Assembly (NCBI GenBank): GCA_937973565.1
Contig: CALJKQ010000033.1
Location: 1-14,989 of the forward strand
Length of the DNA: 14,989 bases
Source of the DNA: an uncultured Saprospiraceae bacterium
GTDB taxonomy: Bacteria > Bacteroidota > Bacteroidia > Chitinophagales > Saprospiraceae
Direction: 5' to 3'
Of this stretch, positions 6,306 through 14,007 are shown piece after piece. The translations under genes and the position numbers were made by a program. The stretch's first letter is position 1; the number at the start of each line of letters is the position of its first letter. Below the pieces are notes generated by a model. It was not told the origin of the DNA, did no database searches, and was given only the letters and a program-made list of their open reading frames with translations.

Positions 6306-8099
6306 CTAAAGCTTAATGAAGGGAACGGTAATGCGATCCTTTCCAAAGATGGCTGTAACATAATACAATCCTGATGGAAGGTTGGACCCCATCCATTGGC
6401 CCTGATAACCTGAAATTTTTTCTATTTCAATTCCCAGAGCGTTGGTAATCGTCAACCGATCCGGCCAAACATTGGCTTGAATAAAGAATCCAAGCTGGGA
6501 TGGCGAAGGAAAAATTTTAAAACCATACTGTTTTTCATCAGAATCTTCCGTACCAAGTACATCTTCCACAAAGCCTATTTTATCCAAACCTTGTTTTATC
6601 TCAGGATTGCTCATAAAATGGTTCCATAGCAAGCCGGTTCTGTAGTTTTGCATCATCACCACAATCGGCCCCTGATCTATGGCCAAATAACTGCTGGCAT
6701 ACCAATTTTTCGATGGATTAAAAGCATCATAAAAGCCAAATTCCCCCCAGAGCCTTTCTCCTTCCTCAAAGTAGAAATACCTGAGGGCATCAATGCTGTA
6801 CTCAGGCGTATAAGGAATGGAAGACAATGCTGCTGTGGGAGTGATGGTACCATTATCCCTGTTTACAGGCTCATGTGCTACATAACCATTGGGATCATCG
6901 CTCGCTGTAAGCCCCCAACAGTCTGCTGAATAAGCTTTGTGCTTGAGAGGATTGGAAATACAATAAGCCCTGTTAATGAGGGTGTGCTGCGTATTTTGAA
7001 AAAAGTAGTTGCAATAGGAATCTTTAATTCCTCTGGGATCAAAACCTAAATAGGAATAATGAGCAAAGAAAAGTGGCCCGCCATAAGCAGGTCCAACAGG
7101 TAGAAGAAAAGAATAATAGGAAAGTCCGTTTTTGTAGTTACCCCCTGCCCATCCGGATTTCCAGTAACTCGGAGGTACCGGGTGCGTTGGAGAAGAAATG
7201 GCGAGTAAATAAACAATCAAAGCCTCATTGTATCCACGGATAGCATGGTTTATCTTCCACTCATGCTGCGGCGACCAATGCCAATATAGAACTCCACTAT
7301 TGTTTTTGGTATAAAAATCCCATTCTACAGCTTCCCAAAGTTTGGTAATGATTTTTCGGAGTGCTTGTTCATCGGTATTATTTTCATTAAAAAATGACCT
7401 CGCCGCCAATAAGCCCTGCATCAAAAAAGCAGTTTCTACAAGATCACCTCCATTGTCGTACTGGCTAAAAGGAAAGACATCGCCGGTTCTGCCATCCATC
7501 CAATGGGGAAATACACCATGGAATTTATCTGCAAATTGCAGAAAGCTTACCAATTTAATCATTCTTTGTAAGCCCTGATTTCTGGTAATATAGCCGTTTT
7601 CAATGCCCGCCAGCAATGCCATAATACCAAAACCTGTTCCACCGGTAGTAACCACATCTCCACTCGTATTTCTTTCCCTGGCCATTCCCGAAGTTGGATG
7701 TCCAAAATCCCAAAAGTACCTGAACGTGGCTTCCTGTACCATATCTACCAATTCTTCATCGGTCATGCTTTTTTCCTGAACAAATATGGTATCCGATACA
7801 GCCAATGGCTCTAACAGTCCATTCAATGCTCTGACGTAAAGATGGTATTCTTCCAAAACTTTGGCATCCGTAAAATAAAAATATTTTTTGCCCGTACTCC
7901 TTTGTACTTCCTCATAAGCACCGCCGAATTTGGAAACAAATACCTGAAAATAGACAGCGTCAGACCCCGTGTATGTCCAGGCAATTTCAGAATGTCTTTC
8001 GAAACGCTTGACGTCAAGTGTCAATTGATTTTGGGCAAATGCTGATAACACAATTGCCCAAAAAATGATTGTAAAACTAAATCTTAATCTGTTTACCAT
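6306..8099 (-). CDS. GH144-like glucanase (glycoamylase fold, PF10091) with T9SS C-terminal sorting domain
   Basis: A 597-residue secreted glycoside hydrolase. Residues 1-22 are a Sec signal peptide (ending AFA before Q23). Residues ~25-108 look like a fibronectin-III/Ig-type beta-sandwich. The (alpha/alpha)6 catalytic domain spans ~112-512, with conserved motifs FRYFWDFGHPTSGMARER (126-143), TGGTGFGIMAL (152-162), GIENGYITR (165-173), HWMDGRTG (199-206), NGGDLVETAFLMQGL (216-230), GYNEAL (289-294), WGLTASDDP (395-403), DNGTITPTAA (415-424) and IDQGPIVVMMQNYR (474-487). Residues ~526-597 form a T9SS type A tail, so export to the cell surface or medium is expected. Characterised GH144 enzymes hydrolyse beta-1,2-glucan, and the SGMARER-type motif fits the endo-acting group (family knowledge; substrate inferred). 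The start overlaps the end of susD by 7 bases, indicating translational coupling and operon membership. Confidence 0.88.
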   Translation of the reverse strand: MVNRLRFSFTIIFWAIVLSAFAQNQLTLDVKRFERHSEIAWTYTGSDAVYFQVFVSKFGGAYEEVQRSTGKKYFYFTDAKVLEEYHLYVRALNGLLEPLAVSDTIFVQEKSMTDEELVDMVQEATFRYFWDFGHPTSGMARERNTSGDVVTTGGTGFGIMALLAGIENGYITRNQGLQRMIKLVSFLQFADKFHGVFPHWMDGRTGDVFPFSQYDNGGDLVETAFLMQGLLAARSFFNENNTDEQALRKIITKLWEAVEWDFYTKNNSGVLYWHWSPQHEWKINHAIRGYNEALIVYLLAISSPTHPVPPSYWKSGWAGGNYKNGLSYYSFLLPVGPAYGGPLFFAHYSYLGFDPRGIKDSYCNYFFQNTQHTLINRAYCISNPLKHKAYSADCWGLTASDDPNGYVAHEPVNRDNGTITPTAALSSIPYTPEYSIDALRYFYFEEGERLWGEFGFYDAFNPSKNWYASSYLAIDQGPIVVMMQNYRTGLLWNHFMSNPEIKQGLDKIGFVEDVLGTEDSDEKQYGFKIFPSPSQLGFFIQANVWPDRLTITNALGIEIEKISGYQGQWMGSNLPSGLYYVTAIFGKDRITVPFIKL

Positions 8100-9580
8100 C
8101 CACTATTTTGTTGTAAAACCCCATCGCTTAAGTCCAACTCTGTTTGGGGAACGGGGAATAACTCGTGTTTATTATCAACAAAGTTTTTACCTACTGCTTT
8201 CATTGTTTCTCCGGCAATTCCCCAACGCATCAGGTCAAACCAACGATGCTGTTCCATGGCCAATTCAACTCTTCTTTCTCTTCTGATCCTATCTCCTAGC
8301 ACTGATTGATCTGTAGTGGTAACATCGGTAAGTATAAAATTGTTAGTACCTCTTGCTCTTTTCCGGATTTGATTAAGCAAAGGAAGGGCAGCTGCTGAAT
8401 TACCCAATTCGTTGTAGGCTTCCGCGGCCAGCAACAAAACATCTGCATATCTCAATAAACGGATGTTACCGGGACCATTATCCTGTAAGCCTGCATGTTT
8501 AGGCACCCAGGCCTTTTGGTTATAACGCTCATTCAGGATGTCAGGATTATCTTCCACTTTTGTAGAACCGTCGGGCAATATCTCACCTACATAAATTACA
8601 GTTGCCTGCCTCCTTGGATCTCCTGACTCATAGGCAGCCACCAGATTATCTGATGGCCTGTTGAATCCCCAACCCAGATTGGGAATTCCTCTGACCCCTT
8701 GAACCATGTTGTAGGGACTTGCTCCGGGACCGGCAACGGCCGCCTGGATGGCAACAGCAGAAATTTCAAAAACGCTTTCAGGGCCTTGTTCTCCCTTCGC
8801 TGAAAAAATGTCAGCATATGATGGCATGAGGGAGTATTCATTACTATTGATAATGGCTTCACACTGTTCCAATGCTTTGGCATAATCCTTCTTTACCATG
8901 TAAACTTTTGCCAAAACACCGCGCGCAGCACCTTTGGTGGCCCTACCCAGATCCTCAGCAGCATACTTACTTCTTTCCGGTAATACATCAATGGCTTCCT
9001 TCAAATCCTTCTCAAGTTGATCGTAAACCAGTGCTTTGGATGTCCTGCTCTGCGTAAAATATTCATCTTCTGTCAGAATCTTTGTGATGAGCGGTATATC
9101 TCCATACCATTGCACCAATCTGAAATAAACAAACGCCCGAAGGAATTTGGCTTCTGCCAAAAGCCTTGACTTTAATTGCTCGTCCATATCAATGTTGGGA
9201 ATATTTTCGATGGCCAGATTCGCTCTAAAAATGGCCTGATAATGACCCGTCCACATGGAAGAATAAACAGAATTGGTAGCATTGCTTTGAAATTGATCTA
9301 CCTCAGCCAGGTACAATGCATCGTTTTCGGTACTTCCTTTATCTGCATCATCGCTTATAATATCGGTAGCGCCCAAATAGGGTAGACCTGTAAATTCCCA
9401 TGAACGAAAAATATTGTAAATGGCATTAACGGCTTGCAAAGCATGCTCTTCGTTTTCAAAAAAAGTGTCATATGTAAGCTGACCTCGTGGTTTTCTGTCC
9501 AGAAAATCACTGGAACATGAAACAAAAAAGACTATAGAAACAGCAATAAAAAATTGTTTTATGATTATTTGAGTTCTCAT
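8093..9580 (-). CDS. susD: SusD/RagB-family outer-membrane glycan-binding lipoprotein
   Basis: A 495-residue surface lipoprotein that caps its SusC partner and delivers oligosaccharide to it. A type II signal ends at the lipobox with C22 (FFVSC). Mature SSDFLDRKPRG is a typical SusD N-terminus and carries an acidic residue near the lipidated cysteine. The family signature AKFLRAFVYFRLVQWYGDIPLI spans ~144-165 in the TPR-like helical part, RYADVLLLAAEAYNELGN is further on, and the C-terminal FPVPQTELDLSDGVLQQNSGW is characteristic. Length is within the usual 480-600. Its start is 4 bases after the susC stop, and its end overlaps the next hydrolase gene by 7 bases, so all three are one operon. 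The bound glycan cannot be read from the sequence. Confidence 0.95.
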   Translation of the reverse strand: MRTQIIIKQFFIAVSIVFFVSCSSDFLDRKPRGQLTYDTFFENEEHALQAVNAIYNIFRSWEFTGLPYLGATDIISDDADKGSTENDALYLAEVDQFQSNATNSVYSSMWTGHYQAIFRANLAIENIPNIDMDEQLKSRLLAEAKFLRAFVYFRLVQWYGDIPLITKILTEDEYFTQSRTSKALVYDQLEKDLKEAIDVLPERSKYAAEDLGRATKGAARGVLAKVYMVKKDYAKALEQCEAIINSNEYSLMPSYADIFSAKGEQGPESVFEISAVAIQAAVAGPGASPYNMVQGVRGIPNLGWGFNRPSDNLVAAYESGDPRRQATVIYVGEILPDGSTKVEDNPDILNERYNQKAWVPKHAGLQDNGPGNIRLLRYADVLLLAAEAYNELGNSAAALPLLNQIRKRARGTNNFILTDVTTTDQSVLGDRIRRERRVELAMEQHRWFDLMRWGIAGETMKAVGKNFVDNKHELFPVPQTELDLSDGVLQQNSGW

Positions 9581-9584
9581 GCTA

Positions 9585-12557
9585 TTAAAATTTAAGGTCT
9601 AAACCAAATTGTGTGGATCGGGCAATGGGATAGTTTCCGTTATCAAAGCCCACTTCAAAGGGGTTACCGGAATTGGCAAACTCCGGTGAATAACCTGTGT
9701 ATTTCTGTCTTGTATATAGGTTGTTGGCAGAGACATAAACCCTCAAAGTTCCGATTTTGAGATTTTCACATATATTCTTAGGTAGGGTATAGCCAATGCT
9801 CAGTGTTCTAAGTCTGAAAAAACTACCATCCTGTAAAAATCGGTCACTTACTCTGTAGTTATGTCCACCATTGGTTACCCTTGGCTCTGTTTTGCTTGGA
9901 TTTTCAACCGTCCATGCGTCGGCAACGTGTTTCTCCCAATTGTAAACACCAAATCTGAAGGTTTCTTTGGCATTATAAACCTTATTACCGCTGACACCAA
10001 GAAGATCAGCAGCAAAATCGAAGCCTTTGTAATCGCAATTAAATGAAAAGCCATACGTAAGGGTGGGGATGGGACTACCCAGATAAACCCTGTCCTTATC
10101 GTTCAATACATTATTGCCATCGATGTCTCTGTATTTGATATCTCCCGGTTTTTCTCCGCCGAAAGTGGCAGAAGCAGCAATTTCTTCTGCGCTCTGAAAG
10201 ATGCCTTCAACCTGATATCCGTAAAATGATCCGATAGGCAATCCTACAATGGTATGAGATGCCGGTTCGCCTTGCAAGAAGGCAGCAAATATTTCATTTT
10301 TACCTTGTGCCAATTTGGTTACTTTATTTTTAACCGGTGAGAGATTGGCTCCAATACTGTAGGAGAAATTACCGGATTTATTGTACTTCAAACTGAAATC
10401 AAAGCCCCGGTTTAATACTTCTGCTGTGTTCACAACAGGGTTGCTTTGTGATCCCACATAACTGGGTATCGGTACAGAGGAAATAATGTCGTAAGTAAGC
10501 CTTCTGTACCAATCTGCTTCCAAGGTAAGTTTACCATCAAAGAAAGAAGCATCCAATCCTATGTCAGCCTGGCTTGAAGTTTCCCAATGTAGATTGGGAT
10601 TACTCAAAGATAAAAGCGTAGCACCCTGACTTAAACTTTCTGAACTGCCAAAAACGCCATACAAACCACTGCTCACAACACCGGCGGATGGATAGGTATT
10701 GGCCGATGCCTGGTTTCCAAGGATACCATAGCTGGCCCTCAATTTTAAATCAGTAAACACGTTTAGATTTTCTACAAAAGCCTCTCTTCCCAAGTTCCAA
10801 CCAAAACTGGCAGAAGGGAAATAACCGGTACGATTCACATCAGTAAAACGACTCGATTGATCTCTTCTCATTGATGCTGTCAGGAAATATTTATTTTTAT
10901 AGGCATAATTGGCACGAAAAAGCTGTGATATCAAAGCTTCATCCACACCACCGCCATAATTCATCTGGGTTGTATCATTGCCGGCAGATAAATACAACAA
11001 TTCATCCACGGTTCCCGGAAAATGTTCCCGACTGCCCCCAATCCATTCAGAACTTCTTTCTTCTGCTGTATATCCGGCCAACAATGTCAAAGTATGATCT
11101 TCGCCCATTTCTGCGGTATAGGTAAGGGTTTGTTCCCATATCCAGTTATTACCGGCACTTTGTCCAACCGACAAACGGTCTGAACCATTTCTTTGAGAAG
11201 CGCTTACCTCAAATTGAGGTTCAAAATACTTTGACTTATCTCTGGATCTGTCATATCCAAAATTGGATCTAAAACGAAGTCCTTTCAACAATTCTGCCTG
11301 CAAATACGCATTGCCAAACAAGCGTTCTCCATTGCTGAAATTATTGCTTTTGTAAAACTGATCTGCTATAGGATTTGCCAATGCGAGACCAAAAAAAGTA
11401 GGATCTGTAAATTTGCCATCCTCGGTATACGGTGTAAGCAATGATGGCATTCGGTAGGCCGATGAAACAACATTAGGCCCGTTTTGACTTTTAGAAATAA
11501 GAAAAGATAAATTACTTCCGAAGGTCAGCCACGAGTTGAGTTTAGTATCTGAATTCAACCTGAAGGTTCCACGCTGAAAACTTGTGTTTTTGAGAATGCC
11601 ATCCTGGTTAAAATAGTTGGCTGAAAAATTATATGAACTTTGCTCATTTCCGCCATTGGCTGAAACCTGGATATTGTAGATAGGAGCTTCCCTGAATATT
11701 TCTTTTTGATAGTTCGTGCCCTGCCCAAAAATGCTGGGATCCGGATAATAGGCCTGACCTCGCAACTGATTATAAGCGGATGCAAATTCTTGACCGTTGA
11801 GCATGGCAATTTCTTTGGTAACTTGTTGGGTACCGTAATAAGAAGAAACCGAAATTTGTCCTTTTTGTTTGTTCCTGCCATTTTTCGTTGTAATAATGAT
11901 AACGCCGTTGGCTCCACGGGATCCGTATATAGCTGCTGCAGATGCATCTTTTAATACTTCTATACTTTCTACATCCTGAGGATTCACCAGTGATGCATCA
12001 TAGGTTATCATACCGTCAATTACATAAAGTGGATTCGCATTGTTCAGGGTTCCCGTTCCCCTGATTCTGATCACAGCCCCTGCCCCTGGGTTTCCGGAAG
12101 CAGGAGTTACATGCAATCCTGCTACCTTACCTTGCAGCGCCTGTTCAATGTTGGAAGTAGCAATTTTTTCGATTTCCTTACCTTTAACACTGGCAATGGA
12201 ACCTGTTACATCACTTTTTCTTTGAACGCCATAACCAACAACAACCACTTGTTCCAGTAAAACACCGTCTTCCACCATTATCACATCGATGCTAGCCCTG
12301 TCTGTAATGTTGATGTCCTGAACTGCGTACCCAACATATTTTACCTGTATCCTGGCTTTACCGCTGGAAACATTCAATGTATAGTTGCCATCGAAATCTG
12401 TAACGGTTCCATTTTCTGTACCCAATTCTTCAACCGTAGCTCCAATGAGGGGTGTACCATCTTTACCATCGGTTACTTTACCGGTGACAGTCCATTGTGC
12501 CATCAATGCCGAAGTTACCGACAAGATAAAAGAGCATAAAATCACTATCTTTTTCAT
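9585..12557 (-). CDS. susC: SusC/RagA-family TonB-dependent outer-membrane transporter
   Basis: A 990-residue TonB-dependent porin that imports oligosaccharides held by SusD, driven by the proton motive force via TonB-ExbBD. Residues 1-20 are a signal peptide. Residues ~22-97 are the carboxypeptidase-D regulatory-like domain (VTGKVTDGKDGTPLIGATV...GTVTDFDGNY). LEQVVVVGYG at 101-110 holds the TonB-box-like segment conserved in SusC proteins. The plug covers ~111-227 with VRIRGTGTLN-type and DVESIEVLKDASAAAIYGSRGANGVI motifs. The rest is a 22-strand barrel ending RSTQFGLDLKF with terminal Phe. Nothing is truncated, though the length is at the short end for SusC. The upstream hydrolase gene ends 13 bases before, and susD follows after 4 bases. 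No FecR/anti-sigma-interacting (STN) domain precedes the regulatory-like domain, so it is not an obvious signal-transducing type. Confidence 0.96.
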   Translation of the reverse strand: MKKIVILCSFILSVTSALMAQWTVTGKVTDGKDGTPLIGATVEELGTENGTVTDFDGNYTLNVSSGKARIQVKYVGYAVQDINITDRASIDVIMVEDGVLLEQVVVVGYGVQRKSDVTGSIASVKGKEIEKIATSNIEQALQGKVAGLHVTPASGNPGAGAVIRIRGTGTLNNANPLYVIDGMITYDASLVNPQDVESIEVLKDASAAAIYGSRGANGVIIITTKNGRNKQKGQISVSSYYGTQQVTKEIAMLNGQEFASAYNQLRGQAYYPDPSIFGQGTNYQKEIFREAPIYNIQVSANGGNEQSSYNFSANYFNQDGILKNTSFQRGTFRLNSDTKLNSWLTFGSNLSFLISKSQNGPNVVSSAYRMPSLLTPYTEDGKFTDPTFFGLALANPIADQFYKSNNFSNGERLFGNAYLQAELLKGLRFRSNFGYDRSRDKSKYFEPQFEVSASQRNGSDRLSVGQSAGNNWIWEQTLTYTAEMGEDHTLTLLAGYTAEERSSEWIGGSREHFPGTVDELLYLSAGNDTTQMNYGGGVDEALISQLFRANYAYKNKYFLTASMRRDQSSRFTDVNRTGYFPSASFGWNLGREAFVENLNVFTDLKLRASYGILGNQASANTYPSAGVVSSGLYGVFGSSESLSQGATLLSLSNPNLHWETSSQADIGLDASFFDGKLTLEADWYRRLTYDIISSVPIPSYVGSQSNPVVNTAEVLNRGFDFSLKYNKSGNFSYSIGANLSPVKNKVTKLAQGKNEIFAAFLQGEPASHTIVGLPIGSFYGYQVEGIFQSAEEIAASATFGGEKPGDIKYRDIDGNNVLNDKDRVYLGSPIPTLTYGFSFNCDYKGFDFAADLLGVSGNKVYNAKETFRFGVYNWEKHVADAWTVENPSKTEPRVTNGGHNYRVSDRFLQDGSFFRLRTLSIGYTLPKNICENLKIGTLRVYVSANNLYTRQKYTGYSPEFANSGNPFEVGFDNGNYPIARSTQFGLDLKF

Positions 12558-12570
12558 GTAAAAAACAATT

Positions 12571-13938
12571 TTAATTTTTTTGAGAAATGGTAGGTGAATT
12601 TAACCAGCCTCCGGTAAACCCGGCTTTTTTAAGGCCTTCTACTATGTATTTGTTCTTTTTCATAACCTTCCAAATGAGTTCATTTTCATGGTTCTGCATT
12701 TGCAATAGTATGGGCCCCTGGTCAATGCCCAAATAGTCGATATCAAACCAACCGTTCGGATGTTTTTCATCTTTGTAGGTAAGGTTAAAAGCGTCTTTAA
12801 ATCCATACTGGCCTACCAATTGATCGTGGTATTGATTCCACATATTAGCCAAAGCAGATTCACATTCTTTGGGTGCAAATGGCATAGAACCACCGGCAGC
12901 TGTAGGCGCAATGGTTCCATCATCAATTACCTGTTGTGAACTGGCACCTCTTGCCCGGTAATCAAAAAACTGATATTCTTTACCACCCACTTGTTTCTTT
13001 CCACTAAAAGGTCCATCACATGCAGTCAACCCCCACAAGTGCTCACCATATCCTATGAATTGACCGGGATTTTTTAAGCAATAGGCCTTGTTACTAAGCG
13101 TTGCACGCCTCGAATTTTCGTAATAATCAATTCCCCTGCTTTTCATGTAAGCATCCTGAATTTCCCGGAAATCAATCCAAATGTGACTGTACTGATGTCC
13201 AAACAAGGGGTCAAACTGCACATTGTTTATGCCCATAAACGATTCCCATTCATATGTTTTGCACCATTCATTCCAGGATTCAGCAGGAATAGGGTGGTTA
13301 GGTGAGCCGATGGCCATTATGAGGAGAACCATGGCTTCATTGTATCCCTTCCATTGAGCCGGAATAAATCCCTTCTCCGGATGCCATCCCATTGACATGG
13401 TCTTTGCTCCGTTCATCATCCAATTCCAATCAACCCTTAGGTACAACTGATCAGCCAATTGTCGAATCTCTTTTTCCACAGCACCTGCACCATCAAAATA
13501 ACTCTGGACGCTTAACACACCTGCCATTAAAAGGCCGGTATCAATGCTGGACAATTCTACTTCCTTGAATCTCTTTGCATCGTCAAGATTCAAAAAATGG
13601 TAATAAAAACCTTTAAATCCGGACACACCAGTTTTGGCTTCACCCTGAGGCAATTCCCAAAGTACCTTGAGGGTGTTCCTCACTCTTTCAGCACCTTGTT
13701 CTCTTGTGATATAACCGTTTTCTATGCCTGTTATATAGGAGGAAAGTCCAAAGCCCGTTGCTGCAATACTGGAAAAAGTCAGCGTAGGAAATCTATCCGG
13801 AATCTGGAAATTTTGTCTGTCTGCAAGATCCCAAAAATAATGAAACGTTCTTTTTTTTAATTCTTGTCTTTCATAGCTGATACTCCTGTTGCATGCTGAT
13901 AAAAACAATACCAGACACACCAATATACATTGACGCAT
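12571..13938 (-). CDS. GH144-like (glycoamylase fold, PF10091) lipoprotein
   Basis: I place the start at ATG 13938, giving 455 residues with lipoprotein signal MRQCILVCLVLFLSAC and lipidated C16. An in-frame upstream ATG at 14001 would put 21 charged/aromatic residues before the signal and run through a strong terminator, so it is rejected. Catalytic motifs: FHYFWDLAD (32-40), ATGFGLSSYITGIENGYITREQG (60-82), GFYYHFLN, ELSSIDTGLLMAG (128-140), MGWHPEKGF, GYNEAM (198-203), FGHQYSHIWIDFR (246-258), ENSRRAT, WGLTACDGP (302-310), DDGTIAPTAAGGSMPFAP and LGIDQGPILLQMQNHE. This subfamily resembles the glycoamylase-like domain of cyclic beta-1,2-glucan synthases and the exo-acting GH144 branch more than its locus partner does. 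After C16 come NRSISY with no acidic residues, so periplasmic retention rather than surface display is plausible (inference). susC follows after 13 bases. Confidence 0.87.
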   Translation of the reverse strand: MRQCILVCLVLFLSACNRSISYERQELKKRTFHYFWDLADRQNFQIPDRFPTLTFSSIAATGFGLSSYITGIENGYITREQGAERVRNTLKVLWELPQGEAKTGVSGFKGFYYHFLNLDDAKRFKEVELSSIDTGLLMAGVLSVQSYFDGAGAVEKEIRQLADQLYLRVDWNWMMNGAKTMSMGWHPEKGFIPAQWKGYNEAMVLLIMAIGSPNHPIPAESWNEWCKTYEWESFMGINNVQFDPLFGHQYSHIWIDFREIQDAYMKSRGIDYYENSRRATLSNKAYCLKNPGQFIGYGEHLWGLTACDGPFSGKKQVGGKEYQFFDYRARGASSQQVIDDGTIAPTAAGGSMPFAPKECESALANMWNQYHDQLVGQYGFKDAFNLTYKDEKHPNGWFDIDYLGIDQGPILLQMQNHENELIWKVMKKNKYIVEGLKKAGFTGGWLNSPTISQKN

Positions 13939-13959
13939 TTTATGGATAAATAAATGATA

Positions 13960-13994
13960 AAAAAAAGGACAGGAGTTCCGACGAACTCCTGTCT
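13960..13994 (-). terminator. Strong intrinsic terminator inside the glycan locus
   Basis: On the minus strand GACAGGAGTTC (13993-13983) pairs perfectly with GAACTCCTGTC (13978-13968) over 11 bp around loop GTCG, then one C and a run of seven Ts. It begins about 14 bases after the stop of the T9SS glycan-binding gene and ends just over 20 bases before the lipoprotein start at 13938. It should stop or attenuate transcription coming from the right, lowering expression of the hydrolase-susCD part relative to the gene upstream unless a promoter lies in the very short gap. Confidence 0.88.
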
Positions 13995-14007
13995 TCATCA
14001 TTTCACA

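Noticed and set aside
13968..13993. Perfect inverted repeat considered as an insertion-sequence end
   Set aside because: Only one copy, a 4-base loop and a following T-tract on the minus strand; it is a terminator, and no transposase is present.
13939..14001. N-terminal extension of the GH144-like lipoprotein to ATG 14001
   Set aside because: It would place a perfect intrinsic terminator inside the coding region and push the lipoprotein signal to residue 22; ATG 13938 gives a standard signal and lipobox.
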